Source: Phytomonas francai (taxonomy: Eukaryota; Euglenozoa; Kinetoplastea; Trypanosomatida; Trypanosomatidae). From it: a stretch of 60,100 nucleotides of DNA. Location of the stretch: contig MJCC01000005.1 of the NCBI GenBank assembly GCA_001766655.1, forward strand, positions 517,147-577,246, in the 5' to 3' direction. The position numbers were made by a program, and so were the translations under genes. The notes under the pieces were generated by a model. The model was not told where the DNA came from and searched no databases. It saw only the letters and a list, made by a program, of their open reading frames with translations. How positions within the stretch are numbered: position 1 is the stretch's first letter; every line of letters starts with the position of its first letter. Positions 27,873-37,364 of the stretch are shown here, piece by piece.

Positions 27873-29804
27873 ATGAAACGGTTTACAAACAGCGCTAGTA
27901 AAGAGAACCTTATCACGCTAAAAAAGAAGCAGAAGCCTTTGGCGGACTTGGTGAATGAGGAATTGGGGATAGACTCTTCACTTCATTATAGTGGCCATGA
28001 TCATGATTATTTAGACGATGCCGATGCTCCGTCTGGAGGAGCGGTTGAAGAGTACGACTTGGACAATGCCTCTGAGGATGTCCATCATGCGTCTTCGCAT
28101 CGCCGCCATTCTGGTAAACAGGAGGAAAATGTCAAACGAAAGCGATCTCGCGAGGGGGAGGAGGAGGCTGCCCATGCTTCTCTTTCCAAGAATCGCGAGG
28201 GCGTAAAGCGAGGGGAACCCTTTTCGTCTTCTTCAACGCGCTTGGGGGAAAATAGCGGGCGATTACGCCGGCGTGGGCCGCTCGATCCGGGTTTATCGCA
28301 AGGGAAGTACGACGCGACCCCCGTGGACGTGGATACGGCGATGGAGGATATCTTCGGCGCGTTGGATATGGCCGATTTGGACGCCGATGGCGAGGAATTG
28401 TACGACGAGAACGAGGACGTCGGGATGGACTCCGACGACGAAGACGGCGTGAGAGAGGAGGGTAGCGGCTCCGGCGACGATACGAGCAGGAAAAGGCTGA
28501 GGAGCGATCGATCCAAGAAGAGGAAGCGCGTAAAAGATTTGACGGAGGAAGAGTATATCGAATGGCTTTCAAAAAAGCAGAAGCGAAAGCGTCGGGAGAC
28601 TGGGGGGCTTCTTTTAGCATCCTCCGACCCCCAAGGGGGAGAGGAAGGGGCAATTTTAGAGCAGCTCGAATCGCTCCGGCAAAATCAAATTCAACTCATT
28701 CGTAAAAGCACCACTGGAGGGGAAGAGGGTGGTAAATTAGAGGACGGGGGTGATTTTCCTTCTCGCGCAGAGGCCGCGGAGGAGGCTGCGCGGCGTGGAA
28801 AGCGCACCGAGGAGGCCATTAAGCACTACGTAATGCTCTACACGCGGCTCCTGCACGTCCGTGCGAAGCTTCAGCCCGCGATCTGCAGGGCTGTTGGTCT
28901 CCCGCAGTATTACGCGCGTTCGTTATTTCTTGAAGGCATTGCGCGAAATGCGGGGAGGGGAAGTGAATCAGCAAAACGTTCCGCTGCCAAGGCGATGACA
29001 GAGGAAGAAGGAGCCGTAGAAAATGATTCCGAAGACGCTGAAGTAAGCAGTCAGGCGATCAAGGAGGCTTACACGGCGGTAACCACTGAGCTCCGCACAA
29101 TTTTGGCGATGTTTTTTCAAATGGGCACTGATACGTTTGTGAATGCGAAGAAGAAGAAGCTCGCGGCAGGCTCCTCGAACCCACAAGTTCCCTCCTTTAC
29201 GCAAATCCACCAGCTTCATCAGTCGATCATCCGGAACGCGAACGAGTGTGTGCGCTTTTGGGGGGATAAATTCGTGCAGGCGAACAGTGCAAAGCTAAGG
29301 GTAATTTCACAGCCGCTGATCAAGCAAATCGAGGGTATTCTTTCCGCGAAATCCCGTCTTCGACTTCGCGTGCAGAAGAATGCCGCGCACTTGCCGATTT
29401 TAGCCCACCCCGACCACGTCCGGGCTTGTCTGGGGGAGCCCCACGAAGTCTCGGCGGCGTCGTTGTCGTCGTCGGAGCTGGATCTCGCGATGGCTGCGAA
29501 GGCAAAGCGCGCGATGGCGATCGCGGAGGGCGATTTAGACCAGGAAATCTACAACGATTCCGATTTTTTGCGGGAGTTGGTCCGGCGAGGGGGGTTTGCC
29601 GCGAATCAGCTCAAGCAGCAGCTTCTTGATTTGACAAAGTCCCCCAATTCGGGGAAGGAGCCCGCGAAAAAAGGGTTTCATCGACTGACAAAGGGCAAAT
29701 CGGTGAGTTACGAGCCCCGGCCAAAGCTTGTAGGATTTTTAATGGCGCTAGGATATGAGGGCAGCGGGCGTAATGAAGTCTTCATGAAATCCCTATTTCA
29801 ATAA
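27873..29804 (+). CDS. AATF: AATF/Che-1 (Bfr2) ribosome-biogenesis protein
   Basis: A protein of 643 residues from the ATG. It has a basic start (KKKQKPLADLVNEELG), then a very acidic Asp/Glu-rich region (about 40-210) with basic patches (KKRKRVKDLTEEEYIEWLSK, about 211-230). The AATF leucine-zipper region follows (about 280-420), with EAIKHYVMLYTRLLHVRAKL and LQPAICRAVGLPQ. Near the end, NDSDFLRELVRRGG (about 560) matches the family's (Y/F)DDSDFY-x-x-LLRELI. KGKSVSYEPRPKLVGFL (about 607) matches the family's KGRK-(I/L)-RY-x-x-x-x-KL-x-N-F. Bfr2 is part of the SSU processome, needed for early cleavages of pre-rRNA. Acidic and C-terminal features are all present, so it should be functional. 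Confidence 0.85.
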   Translation: MKRFTNSASKENLITLKKKQKPLADLVNEELGIDSSLHYSGHDHDYLDDADAPSGGAVEEYDLDNASEDVHHASSHRRHSGKQEENVKRKRSREGEEEAAHASLSKNREGVKRGEPFSSSSTRLGENSGRLRRRGPLDPGLSQGKYDATPVDVDTAMEDIFGALDMADLDADGEELYDENEDVGMDSDDEDGVREEGSGSGDDTSRKRLRSDRSKKRKRVKDLTEEEYIEWLSKKQKRKRRETGGLLLASSDPQGGEEGAILEQLESLRQNQIQLIRKSTTGGEEGGKLEDGGDFPSRAEAAEEAARRGKRTEEAIKHYVMLYTRLLHVRAKLQPAICRAVGLPQYYARSLFLEGIARNAGRGSESAKRSAAKAMTEEEGAVENDSEDAEVSSQAIKEAYTAVTTELRTILAMFFQMGTDTFVNAKKKKLAAGSSNPQVPSFTQIHQLHQSIIRNANECVRFWGDKFVQANSAKLRVISQPLIKQIEGILSAKSRLRLRVQKNAAHLPILAHPDHVRACLGEPHEVSAASLSSSELDLAMAAKAKRAMAIAEGDLDQEIYNDSDFLRELVRRGGFAANQLKQQLLDLTKSPNSGKEPAKKGFHRLTKGKSVSYEPRPKLVGFLMALGYEGSGRNEVFMKSLFQ

Positions 29805-30288
29805 TAGTAATAATAATAAAATAATTATAACACCGAAGGAAAGAAGAAGAAACCTGGCGAAGGAAACCGAACATAGTGTACTTTCACAAAAGCGATACCG
29901 AAGGTGTCTTTCTTCTTTCTGGTTGACGTCCATAAACCGAAAAATATAAAAAAGCAAAGTGTTTCCGAACATAGATTGAATTCACTTTTTTTAATTTCGG
30001 TAATGGGTGCATCGATTAAAGTATTGAGCAGATTAATATGAAGTTTCTTTTCGCTTTAATGAGTCTGAATATTTGACTAAAGTAGATTTCTTTTTTCCTC
30101 TTCTAATGAGATCGTCTTGTTCTTAGAGGCTGAAACAACTTGCTTCCCTCCCCACTTTTTCCCCCTTTTCCTATACCTACATTTAGTAAAATATTACATC
30201 CGGAAGTTAATACACCAAAGAGAAAAGAAGAAGGACGCCGATCGTATATTACCTTTCCTTTCTCTTCTCTATTTTTCTTGTTCTCAGG
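29805..30288. other. intergenic spacer with strong splice acceptor
   Basis: About 485 bases, AT-rich, with TAA repeats after the stop. It ends in a 36-base pyrimidine-rich tract (30250-30285) followed directly by AG. Confidence 0.55.
30250..30287 (+). promoter_or_regulatory. polypyrimidine tract and AG abutting the THO2-like start
   Basis: A near-continuous C/T tract ends in CAG at 30285-30287. The next AUG is at 30289. If this AG is used, one base lies between the spliced leader and the start codon. Confidence 0.6.
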
Positions 30289-33200
30289 ATGACATTGAGG
30301 GAATCGTCAAAGCTCACTCCAGCGCAGCAAGTAAATGAGCTCTTTAGAGATTCTGTATTTCCGAAGCTATGGCCGCTCCTTTCACTATCCGCCTCGCCAG
30401 ATTCCTCTGCTCCAACAAGTGAAAATCATAATACCACGGAGTTGATAATACGCAGCAATAATAACGACAGCAAAAGTAGCTTTTCTGCCAGCGCTACCAA
30501 CAAAAACAGCAATACTGTAGCTCTTGCAGAGCAAGAAGCTCCGGAATCGGACCCCGGGGGGGTTCAAATTCGGATTGAAAGGTGCGCGTTGAGCTTGGCG
30601 GAGGCACTAATCACGTTGATGGGGGCTCCCTTTCGGCTTTCCCCCCTCGAATCCGCCGAGACATCCTATAAAGAATGGTTAATGCTGTACCGAGAGGCCG
30701 CGGACAGCCTTTTAGCTCCTCGTCTGCGCACAGGTTTTCTTGGCGACGTTGAGTTCACGCAGTCCATACGCGATTACCTTCTTTCCGACGACCGCGAGCG
30801 CGGAAAAAAAGCCGGAGGCCCTTTCCACGACGACGCGGGCGCGAATCCTCCTCCTTCTCGGGCCTTCCACCGCTTCGCCCTCGAGCAGTTCTTCGTTTTG
30901 CTGTGCACGGCGATGATGGCGGGGGCGTGCGCGGGCGCCGGGGGCCTTTTGGCCCGCCCGCAGAGCCGAAAAGACGCCCACGCGGAGGAAAAAAGAGGCG
31001 GGGGGGGAATTCCTCGGTCTGCCGAATCCTTTTCTTCTCCGGCGGCGACTTCGGCCCCGTCGACGGTCTTCGCCGGGGTCGGCTATGCGGCCCGCGCGGT
31101 GGCCCTCGCCATTTTTACGCTCACCGGGATGCTCCCGAAGGCGCTGGAGGGCGGCGGCGACGAAGCGCGGAAGGAATCCCTTCAAAAAGAGCTTAAACAG
31201 CCTGTTAGGGCGATTTGGTACGGCTTTCTCGTGATCTTTTTACAGCAGCTCTCCGCGCGGAATAGAGCCGGGGTCGATTTGCCCGCATGGCAGCAGTTTT
31301 TTGAATCCTGTAAGGCTGAGGCGGTGGCTCGGCTCGCCAGCCCGATTAGCGATGAGGATGAGGATAGTAATAACAATCATCATCATAGTAATGATGATGA
31401 TAATAATCGTGATTCGGAAGAAAAGGGCAACACCCTCGCAGTGGTTGCCAAGACTCCTTTGAAGGATAGCTCTTCGAAGCCGAATCTTTTCGGTTGCGGT
31501 GGAATCTATTCGGGTTATTATTATATTCCTCACGGAAGATCGCTTGCAAACTGCGTGAAGTTTGAGGCGCTGCGGGCGTGGGAGGGCCTTTCACCTTCTT
31601 TCCTTAACGAAACAATCGCACGAACGCGGTTTCGTCGGGCCGCGCTGCTTTTCAAATCGAGCACCCCTCATATCGTTTCGCAAGCTCCTGGAACGACTTT
31701 TCTTCTGCTTACCATTTTCCATCAGTTTATGGATGAGTGGAATGTGTGTTTTAGGCAGATTTCTTCACGCAGCACTCTAAGCGAGCCCGCGCGATACTAC
31801 TTTTTAAATCGCTGGGAAAGAAGCCACCCCTCTCGCGAACCCGAAGGGAAGAAAAAAATAAACCTAGATAAGCTGTCCGACCGTGAGAGAGAGCTTATTC
31901 AGATCATTGAGCGGCATGCCACGCGTTTGGGGGCGGTTTTGGGCGAAAGCGCCGCGCATGGGTATCTTCTGGCCACCGTGATCGGGTGCGTGCTCTGCAC
32001 GACCTATCTTTTACCCTATAGTCGCTCCGCGGCCTCTTTGCGGGATGCGCGGGCCGCGAATCCGACCACGTCGACCGGCAATACGAACCCCCCTTCCTCG
32101 GCGATGCAAGGTCTGGAGCCGGGGCAGGTGTGGACTTTAACAGGGGGAAGTCTACGGCTCCTGCCGAGCGATCCTAAAAGTGAAAAGCCGTCGAGCGACC
32201 CCTCACGCCATTCCACGGGAGAAGGAGGCGAAGGAGGAGGAGGAGGAGGAGGGGAAGGGTTTAAGGCTTGGCAGTCTGCCTCCGCGCGCTGGTTAAAGCC
32301 GCGGGCGGTAGATCAGTGTTCAGAGATGGAATGGCGGCTTAGACGGTTTCCCCCCCTAGGACTTCTTCTTGAGCACCTCAATATTGACCTCTTCGTGGAA
32401 AGTCACTTCTTTTATTTTAGCACGCAACTTCGAATCGGGTTATCGCCGATCCATCAGGCGGATAATCGAGAAAAGCTCGCGATCTGCGCGCTCTTGAGCG
32501 GATTATGCGATCTGAAGACGGCGCTGTTTATGTACCACTTCGCGCGTGAGCCCGTGGCGCCGTCGAACGGGTGGGGAAAACCCAACCCGACGCTGCCGTA
32601 TACCGCACTCGAGGACTTCACCGAGGCGATGAATCGCTACGCGGACGACGTGAAGAGTGAGATCCTGCTTGATTGGGCATCGGCGAAGGTGGGGGGTGGG
32701 GGGGTGAGCGGCCCGCGGCGAGCCCGCCCACGTCGACCCTTCGAGCAAGGCCCCAAGGAGTTGGAGGGGATCACGTATTTGATGAACTCCATCCCGCGAA
32801 ACGGCGAGCGCCACGGGCAGCGCTTTTTCCAGATGAAGTATCCGGACGCCATTCCGACGTGGACGCAGTTTCTGTTGGCGCCTCCATCGGGATCCTCCGC
32901 GGCCGTCCACCCCGCGGCCGCCGCATCGGCCTCGGCCCCGTTTGCCTCCCCGGCGGGGCCCTTGGCGTCGCCGGCGCGCATTTCGCCCTGCCGCTTTCTT
33001 CTCGAGCTCCTCGCGCCGCGGCTTTACGGCTGGGCCGCGCTTTTCCTCCGGGATATTCTCCGGCCCCCCGCCGCGAACGTCTTCCTCGTCCCCGCCCGCG
33101 CCCTCGAGCACCACGTCAACGTGCAGGTCTACCTCGCCGAGACGCTCCTGCGGCGGCTCGCCCGGTGGGAGCGCGAGGCCGCGGGCGAGGGGGCGGCCTC

Positions 33201-36200
33201 CCGCGGCTCCTCCGCGGGCTCCCCGGCGAGCGCTTTCCCCCCCCCTTCCTTTTCCTCGCCCTCCTTTTCTTCGCCTTCTTCTTTTCCGGCCCCCGACCCC
33301 GCGCTCGAGGGCCAATTCCGCTGGCTGGCGGAGCTCCTCCCCCTCGTCGAGGCCGCGGCGGCGTACGTCGGCTCGCAGACGCTGCTCCTCCCGCTCACGG
33401 CGCGCGTGGCGGGGCTCGCGGCCGCGGCGGTCGCCTTCGCGCGGAATTCTTCGCCGACAGCGGCCTTCGCGCGGGCCTGCCTGGCGCTCGCGGAGCTTTA
33501 CCTCGCGCGGGTGGTGGTCCCCGGGCTGCGCGTCCTGCCGCCCTCGCCGCCGGTCTACGACGCGCTTCAGGGCGGCCTGCGCGTCCTGCAGGGCGCTGCG
33601 GAGGCCGTCGACTTCGCGCCCGCCCTCGCCGCCGGGGGGTTCCTCCATTTCGCGGAGGCCTGGGCGCCCGCGCGGCCCTCGCGCGCGGCCGCCCTCGTCG
33701 AGTGGGCGGGGGCCCATTCGAGCGGGGAAAGCGGCGAGGACGACGACGACGGCCGAGTCTTGGCGTTGGCGCCCGCCCTCCCCCGCCCTCCGCACGATCG
33801 GATTCGCGGCAAGGAGCTCGAGGCGCTCTTTCAGCAGTCGTTGAAGCGGGTGAACGTGGAGAACGTGGATTACTACCGCGTGCTCCTTCGCGAGGTGCTC
33901 TACGCGGATCCCCTCTACGTCGCGAACACCCTCCTCAAGCAGGCCGTCGGCTACGAAAACAGCTTCTTGGCGATCCACACCAGGCTCCTTCTCGGCTTGC
34001 CAACCCCGATCCTGACCATCGTATTCCACCACGGGTTGGTTCTTATGCAGGAATTCGCGGCCGTCGATCGTGTAGGCGCGGGTTCGGGCGAAAAGACGAG
34101 CCGCGTCGCGTTGATCGCAAACTTCTTGGCGACCTTATGGCGGGATAATTCGATTTCCACTTCCGAGGCCGAAGGGGAAAACAAAGAAGTAGGACTCGCC
34201 GGGCGGGTATTGGTGAAGGCCGCCGAGGCCGCTCTTCGGCAGGATACCCAGCATAGCCTCATTTGCGGGCTGGAGATGCTCAAGGCGCTCCTCTACCAGC
34301 TCACCCACCGCCGTCTTGAGCACGAGGAGCAGTTTAGCGAGGCTCAGATCAAAGCCCTCGCCCTACCAGGCGCGTTAACGTCTTTTTTTGGGAGAGGCGC
34401 GATGGATTCGTTTCGTTTAAGTCGGTGGAATGCATGGCTAACGCCAGCGAGCCTGGTGGCCGGGAGGTGCATTCTTGTGGAGGCCTTGGAGCAGCCGATG
34501 AGTATCGGCGTAGAGGTTTCCTCGAATGAAGAGGCCAGCTTTGATGGGAAAAGTGAGGAGGAAGAAAATGAAGACGAGGAGGATGGAAAATTGAGCCAAA
34601 CGGAGGTCAGGATGCCGATCGGATCGTGGATTCTCCTGCATTTATGCCGCTTGCAGAGTCGTATCTATGAGCTTCAGGCGGATTTAGAAGGGAGTATGGA
34701 GGAGGTCTTGCTCACCTCCGCTAAGGACTACAACACGCTCAACGACTTGATCTTTGCGGTGGAGGAGCTTCTGCTGATGTCAAATTCGGAGGCGGCGGTG
34801 GGCCCACCGGACGAACTCCTCGCGCGAACCGCATTACCGCACACCTTTCTCAGACTCAGCGCGCGTTTTGCGCATCGGAGAGACCTTCACAAGCCGCAAA
34901 GCATCCCCAGCCCCCCCCCACATCAACCGAAAGAGCGATGTGGCTACTTTACAACACGAGATCCCCTCATCCGCCCCGTGATGTCCTCGACCACGAACAA
35001 CCCGTCCGCTCGCGACGAGGAAGCGGGGCTGCCGGGGGGTCATGAAAACGAGGGGATCGGGGATGCGGCGTGGGGGTGGTTGGCGCGCAGCATCCAGCTC
35101 ACATCCAGCAGCGTTAGCCTAGGCCTCTTACGACGGCTTAGCTTCTTCACCGCGGCCCACTTCATCTTCGAGGAGGAGCCCTACCAGGCGGCATTGGAAA
35201 GCTGGAAGGCAGCCTTGGCCCAGGCAACCACCAACAATCACGCGGTAAAGTCGTTAAACGAAAGTATTGAAGGTGAGACGGGGCGTGTCATGTCTTTTTC
35301 TTTGTCGCCTTCCTTGAGCGAACTCAGCGTGGATTGGCTGAAATCGCTGGATCACGAAATCGAGGTGGAGAGAGAGTCCCATCGCCGTCTTTGCCAGGAT
35401 GATGCTCGCCTGCGCGCCTGCAAGGAACTATTTGAGGAGCTTAAGCGGCGTGTTTTGCTCCCAAGCGATGGCTCTTTGATCAAGGATGAGGTGGGCTCGG
35501 ACGCTAGACTGTTGCTGGTGTCTATGTACTTGCTCCCACGTGCCTTACTCAGCCTAGAGGAAATGCTCTTTGTTAAGAATTTCTTTGAGTGGCTCCTTCG
35601 CGAAGCCCGCGCCGATGACGAGCGAAGCCGCAAAGCTGGGAGCTATCCAAACGAGCAGGATACGAACCCGCCGCCGTCGTGCTACGAGCGCGTCGTGGAT
35701 ATGATTTTTATCCTCATTACCAAGGCATGCACCTTTTTTGTAGGGCTGACCGATGCCGAAAGCAAGCGCTTGGGCTATCTTTTGAACTACATCCAGCGCA
35801 TGCTGGAGCCGCCCGAGATGCTGCGTCTGGATGCCAGTGTTAAAAGGGTCCTGGCGGCGACCGCCGCCCCGGCGACGTCTTCGACCACCGCGCGGGCGTT
35901 TTTACGGGATCCGACATCGGGGGCGGCTGGCGGGGAGGCCGTGCGGGTGAACGCCGTGGTGGTGGCCTCCAGCGCGAAGTTATGGGACGCCTACGTGAAC
36001 CCGGCGCCGGTTTCGCTCTGGGGCCTCGTTGCCGACTCCTCCTCGACGGGCGCGCGCCCGCGCGCGGCGAGTTCGGGGGCGGGCCCGGGCCTTGCGGGGC
36101 TGAGGGCGCACCCCCTGCAGTGCGAGGCCTACCTCTGCCGCGTGCTCGTGCAGTTCCTCGGCAACCTCGCCGACGTCGCGGCGCACCTCCACCGGAACGC

Positions 36201-37008
36201 CTTCCTCGTCCTCGAGCGGCTCGACAAGCGCGCCTTCCCGAGCACGCGGGCCGCCACGGAGCTCCTCCTGCGCGCGATCGCGCCGCACGCGGAGCGGCGT
36301 CGGCCGAACTTCGCGTCGGCGACGGCCCTTTTGAAGGCCCTGCGGGACGGCCTCGCGGCGAAGCGCGCCGTCGACGCGGCCCTGCAGGGCCTCCTCGCCC
36401 ACCGCCACCACCGCCGCCTCGTCCTCGCCGGCGCCGAGGCCGACCTCGACGACGCCGAGGCGTGGCTTCGCCTCGCGCGGGTGCGGGAGGGCTACGTCCG
36501 CGGGCTCCTCGCGCGCGAGCTCGCCGACCCCGGCCTCGGCGCCGGCGAGCCCGGATGGACGGAGGCGAACGCCGAGAAGGACGCCGAGGACGCGGAGCTC
36601 GCCGACGACGAGCCCGCCTCGCCGCCCTTGGACGACCCAACCACCTCCCCCCTCCCTTCAATCATGCGGATATCTTCCTCCTCCTCCTCGTCGTCTTCTT
36701 CTTCTTCTCGCTCGGAGGTGTCGGCCCGTGGCGGGTCGGGCGAGAGAAATCCACGCGATGAAAACGACGACGTCGGGGGCTCCGATTCCGATTCCGAGGC
36801 CAACGCCCACAGCCCCGTCTTCGCCGCTCGCCCGGATGAGCCTGAGGATGGCCGGAGTAGCGCGTCCTCCGGGGCTCCTTCAGTGGGGGGTGCGGATCGG
36901 GACCCTCGTCCGCCGCTGAACGCGCGGAGAAAGCGTTCGAGAGAACCCAGTGGAGGTCCTTTGGAAGCGGACGCAGAGCGGCCTTGCATACAGCCAAAAC
37001 GAGACTAG
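30289..37008 (+). CDS. THO2: THO2/THOC2-like THO-complex scaffold
   Basis: A protein of 2239 residues, larger than human THOC2 (about 1600). Helical throughout. At about 1185-1225, LKRVNVENVDYYRVLLREVL then YADPLYVANTLLKQAVGYEN parallels THOC2's MKRL-x-x-ENV...NP-x-x-x-x-x-x-L-x-Q-x-x-x-YDN segment. At about 1745-1770, YLLPRALLSLEEMLFVKNFF parallels the C-(I/L)-FPR-x-x-x-S-x-x-D-A-x-(Y/F)-x-x-x-F segment. A CYERVVDMIF motif (about 1800) and a run ending RLGYLLNYIQRMLE parallel CYDR-(V/I)-F and RYGRFL-x-x-(M/L)-LE. The order is kept. The C-terminus (about 2085-2239) is acidic, Ser-rich and basic, as in THOC2. THO couples transcription to mRNP packaging and limits R-loops. Two very GC-rich blocks interrupt the gene (about 32690-33930 and 35860-36650), giving Ala/Arg/Pro-rich inserts. 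Confidence 0.75.
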   Translation: MTLRESSKLTPAQQVNELFRDSVFPKLWPLLSLSASPDSSAPTSENHNTTELIIRSNNNDSKSSFSASATNKNSNTVALAEQEAPESDPGGVQIRIERCALSLAEALITLMGAPFRLSPLESAETSYKEWLMLYREAADSLLAPRLRTGFLGDVEFTQSIRDYLLSDDRERGKKAGGPFHDDAGANPPPSRAFHRFALEQFFVLLCTAMMAGACAGAGGLLARPQSRKDAHAEEKRGGGGIPRSAESFSSPAATSAPSTVFAGVGYAARAVALAIFTLTGMLPKALEGGGDEARKESLQKELKQPVRAIWYGFLVIFLQQLSARNRAGVDLPAWQQFFESCKAEAVARLASPISDEDEDSNNNHHHSNDDDNNRDSEEKGNTLAVVAKTPLKDSSSKPNLFGCGGIYSGYYYIPHGRSLANCVKFEALRAWEGLSPSFLNETIARTRFRRAALLFKSSTPHIVSQAPGTTFLLLTIFHQFMDEWNVCFRQISSRSTLSEPARYYFLNRWERSHPSREPEGKKKINLDKLSDRERELIQIIERHATRLGAVLGESAAHGYLLATVIGCVLCTTYLLPYSRSAASLRDARAANPTTSTGNTNPPSSAMQGLEPGQVWTLTGGSLRLLPSDPKSEKPSSDPSRHSTGEGGEGGGGGGGEGFKAWQSASARWLKPRAVDQCSEMEWRLRRFPPLGLLLEHLNIDLFVESHFFYFSTQLRIGLSPIHQADNREKLAICALLSGLCDLKTALFMYHFAREPVAPSNGWGKPNPTLPYTALEDFTEAMNRYADDVKSEILLDWASAKVGGGGVSGPRRARPRRPFEQGPKELEGITYLMNSIPRNGERHGQRFFQMKYPDAIPTWTQFLLAPPSGSSAAVHPAAAASASAPFASPAGPLASPARISPCRFLLELLAPRLYGWAALFLRDILRPPAANVFLVPARALEHHVNVQVYLAETLLRRLARWEREAAGEGAASRGSSAGSPASAFPPPSFSSPSFSSPSSFPAPDPALEGQFRWLAELLPLVEAAAAYVGSQTLLLPLTARVAGLAAAAVAFARNSSPTAAFARACLALAELYLARVVVPGLRVLPPSPPVYDALQGGLRVLQGAAEAVDFAPALAAGGFLHFAEAWAPARPSRAAALVEWAGAHSSGESGEDDDDGRVLALAPALPRPPHDRIRGKELEALFQQSLKRVNVENVDYYRVLLREVLYADPLYVANTLLKQAVGYENSFLAIHTRLLLGLPTPILTIVFHHGLVLMQEFAAVDRVGAGSGEKTSRVALIANFLATLWRDNSISTSEAEGENKEVGLAGRVLVKAAEAALRQDTQHSLICGLEMLKALLYQLTHRRLEHEEQFSEAQIKALALPGALTSFFGRGAMDSFRLSRWNAWLTPASLVAGRCILVEALEQPMSIGVEVSSNEEASFDGKSEEEENEDEEDGKLSQTEVRMPIGSWILLHLCRLQSRIYELQADLEGSMEEVLLTSAKDYNTLNDLIFAVEELLLMSNSEAAVGPPDELLARTALPHTFLRLSARFAHRRDLHKPQSIPSPPPHQPKERCGYFTTRDPLIRPVMSSTTNNPSARDEEAGLPGGHENEGIGDAAWGWLARSIQLTSSSVSLGLLRRLSFFTAAHFIFEEEPYQAALESWKAALAQATTNNHAVKSLNESIEGETGRVMSFSLSPSLSELSVDWLKSLDHEIEVERESHRRLCQDDARLRACKELFEELKRRVLLPSDGSLIKDEVGSDARLLLVSMYLLPRALLSLEEMLFVKNFFEWLLREARADDERSRKAGSYPNEQDTNPPPSCYERVVDMIFILITKACTFFVGLTDAESKRLGYLLNYIQRMLEPPEMLRLDASVKRVLAATAAPATSSTTARAFLRDPTSGAAGGEAVRVNAVVVASSAKLWDAYVNPAPVSLWGLVADSSSTGARPRAASSGAGPGLAGLRAHPLQCEAYLCRVLVQFLGNLADVAAHLHRNAFLVLERLDKRAFPSTRAATELLLRAIAPHAERRRPNFASATALLKALRDGLAAKRAVDAALQGLLAHRHHRRLVLAGAEADLDDAEAWLRLARVREGYVRGLLARELADPGLGAGEPGWTEANAEKDAEDAELADDEPASPPLDDPTTSPLPSIMRISSSSSSSSSSSSRSEVSARGGSGERNPRDENDDVGGSDSDSEANAHSPVFAARPDEPEDGRSSASSGAPSVGGADRDPRPPLNARRKRSREPSGGPLEADAERPCIQPKRD

Positions 37009-37364
37009 CGTGAACGCGGGTATATCCAATAATAAGGATGGGAGTGGCACTGGTCGTGGTGATGGCAGATGCTACTTTTTTTTTCGTGTACAAGAATTAA
37101 GAGAAAAAGTTAGGCAAGTCAAGCTTGGCATCTCGCTCCTAATATAAATGTCTTTCTTGGAAAGGCAGATAGTGGTAATGAATTCCTGAAAATACGTGCA
37201 TTTTTAGCGTTTAGATAAGCTTTAGAAGGTTAAAAAAGAGAGGCAGTAATGACGCGACGATAACCTGCATCGAAAATGACTTCCTGAGACATCTGCATTT
37301 TCTTTTAGCCCCCCCCCCCCCCTTCTTTTCCCTCCAAGTGATCCCTTAAAAATAAATCCATAGA
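37009..37364. other. intergenic spacer with poly-C tract
   Basis: About 355 bases, AT-rich, with a 14-base C run at 37309-37322 just before the next start. No gene seen. Confidence 0.55.
37309..37338 (+). promoter_or_regulatory. putative trans-splice acceptor (poly-C/T tract plus AG)
   Basis: C14 is followed by a T/C stretch and the first AG at 37337-37338, 26 bases before the ATG at 37365. Confidence 0.5.

Noticed and set aside
32503..34032. A minus-strand open stretch of about 509 codons
   Set aside because: It lies wholly opposite the THO2-like gene in a GC-rich block where stop codons are rare in all frames. Its product is Arg/Gly/Glu low-complexity with no motif.
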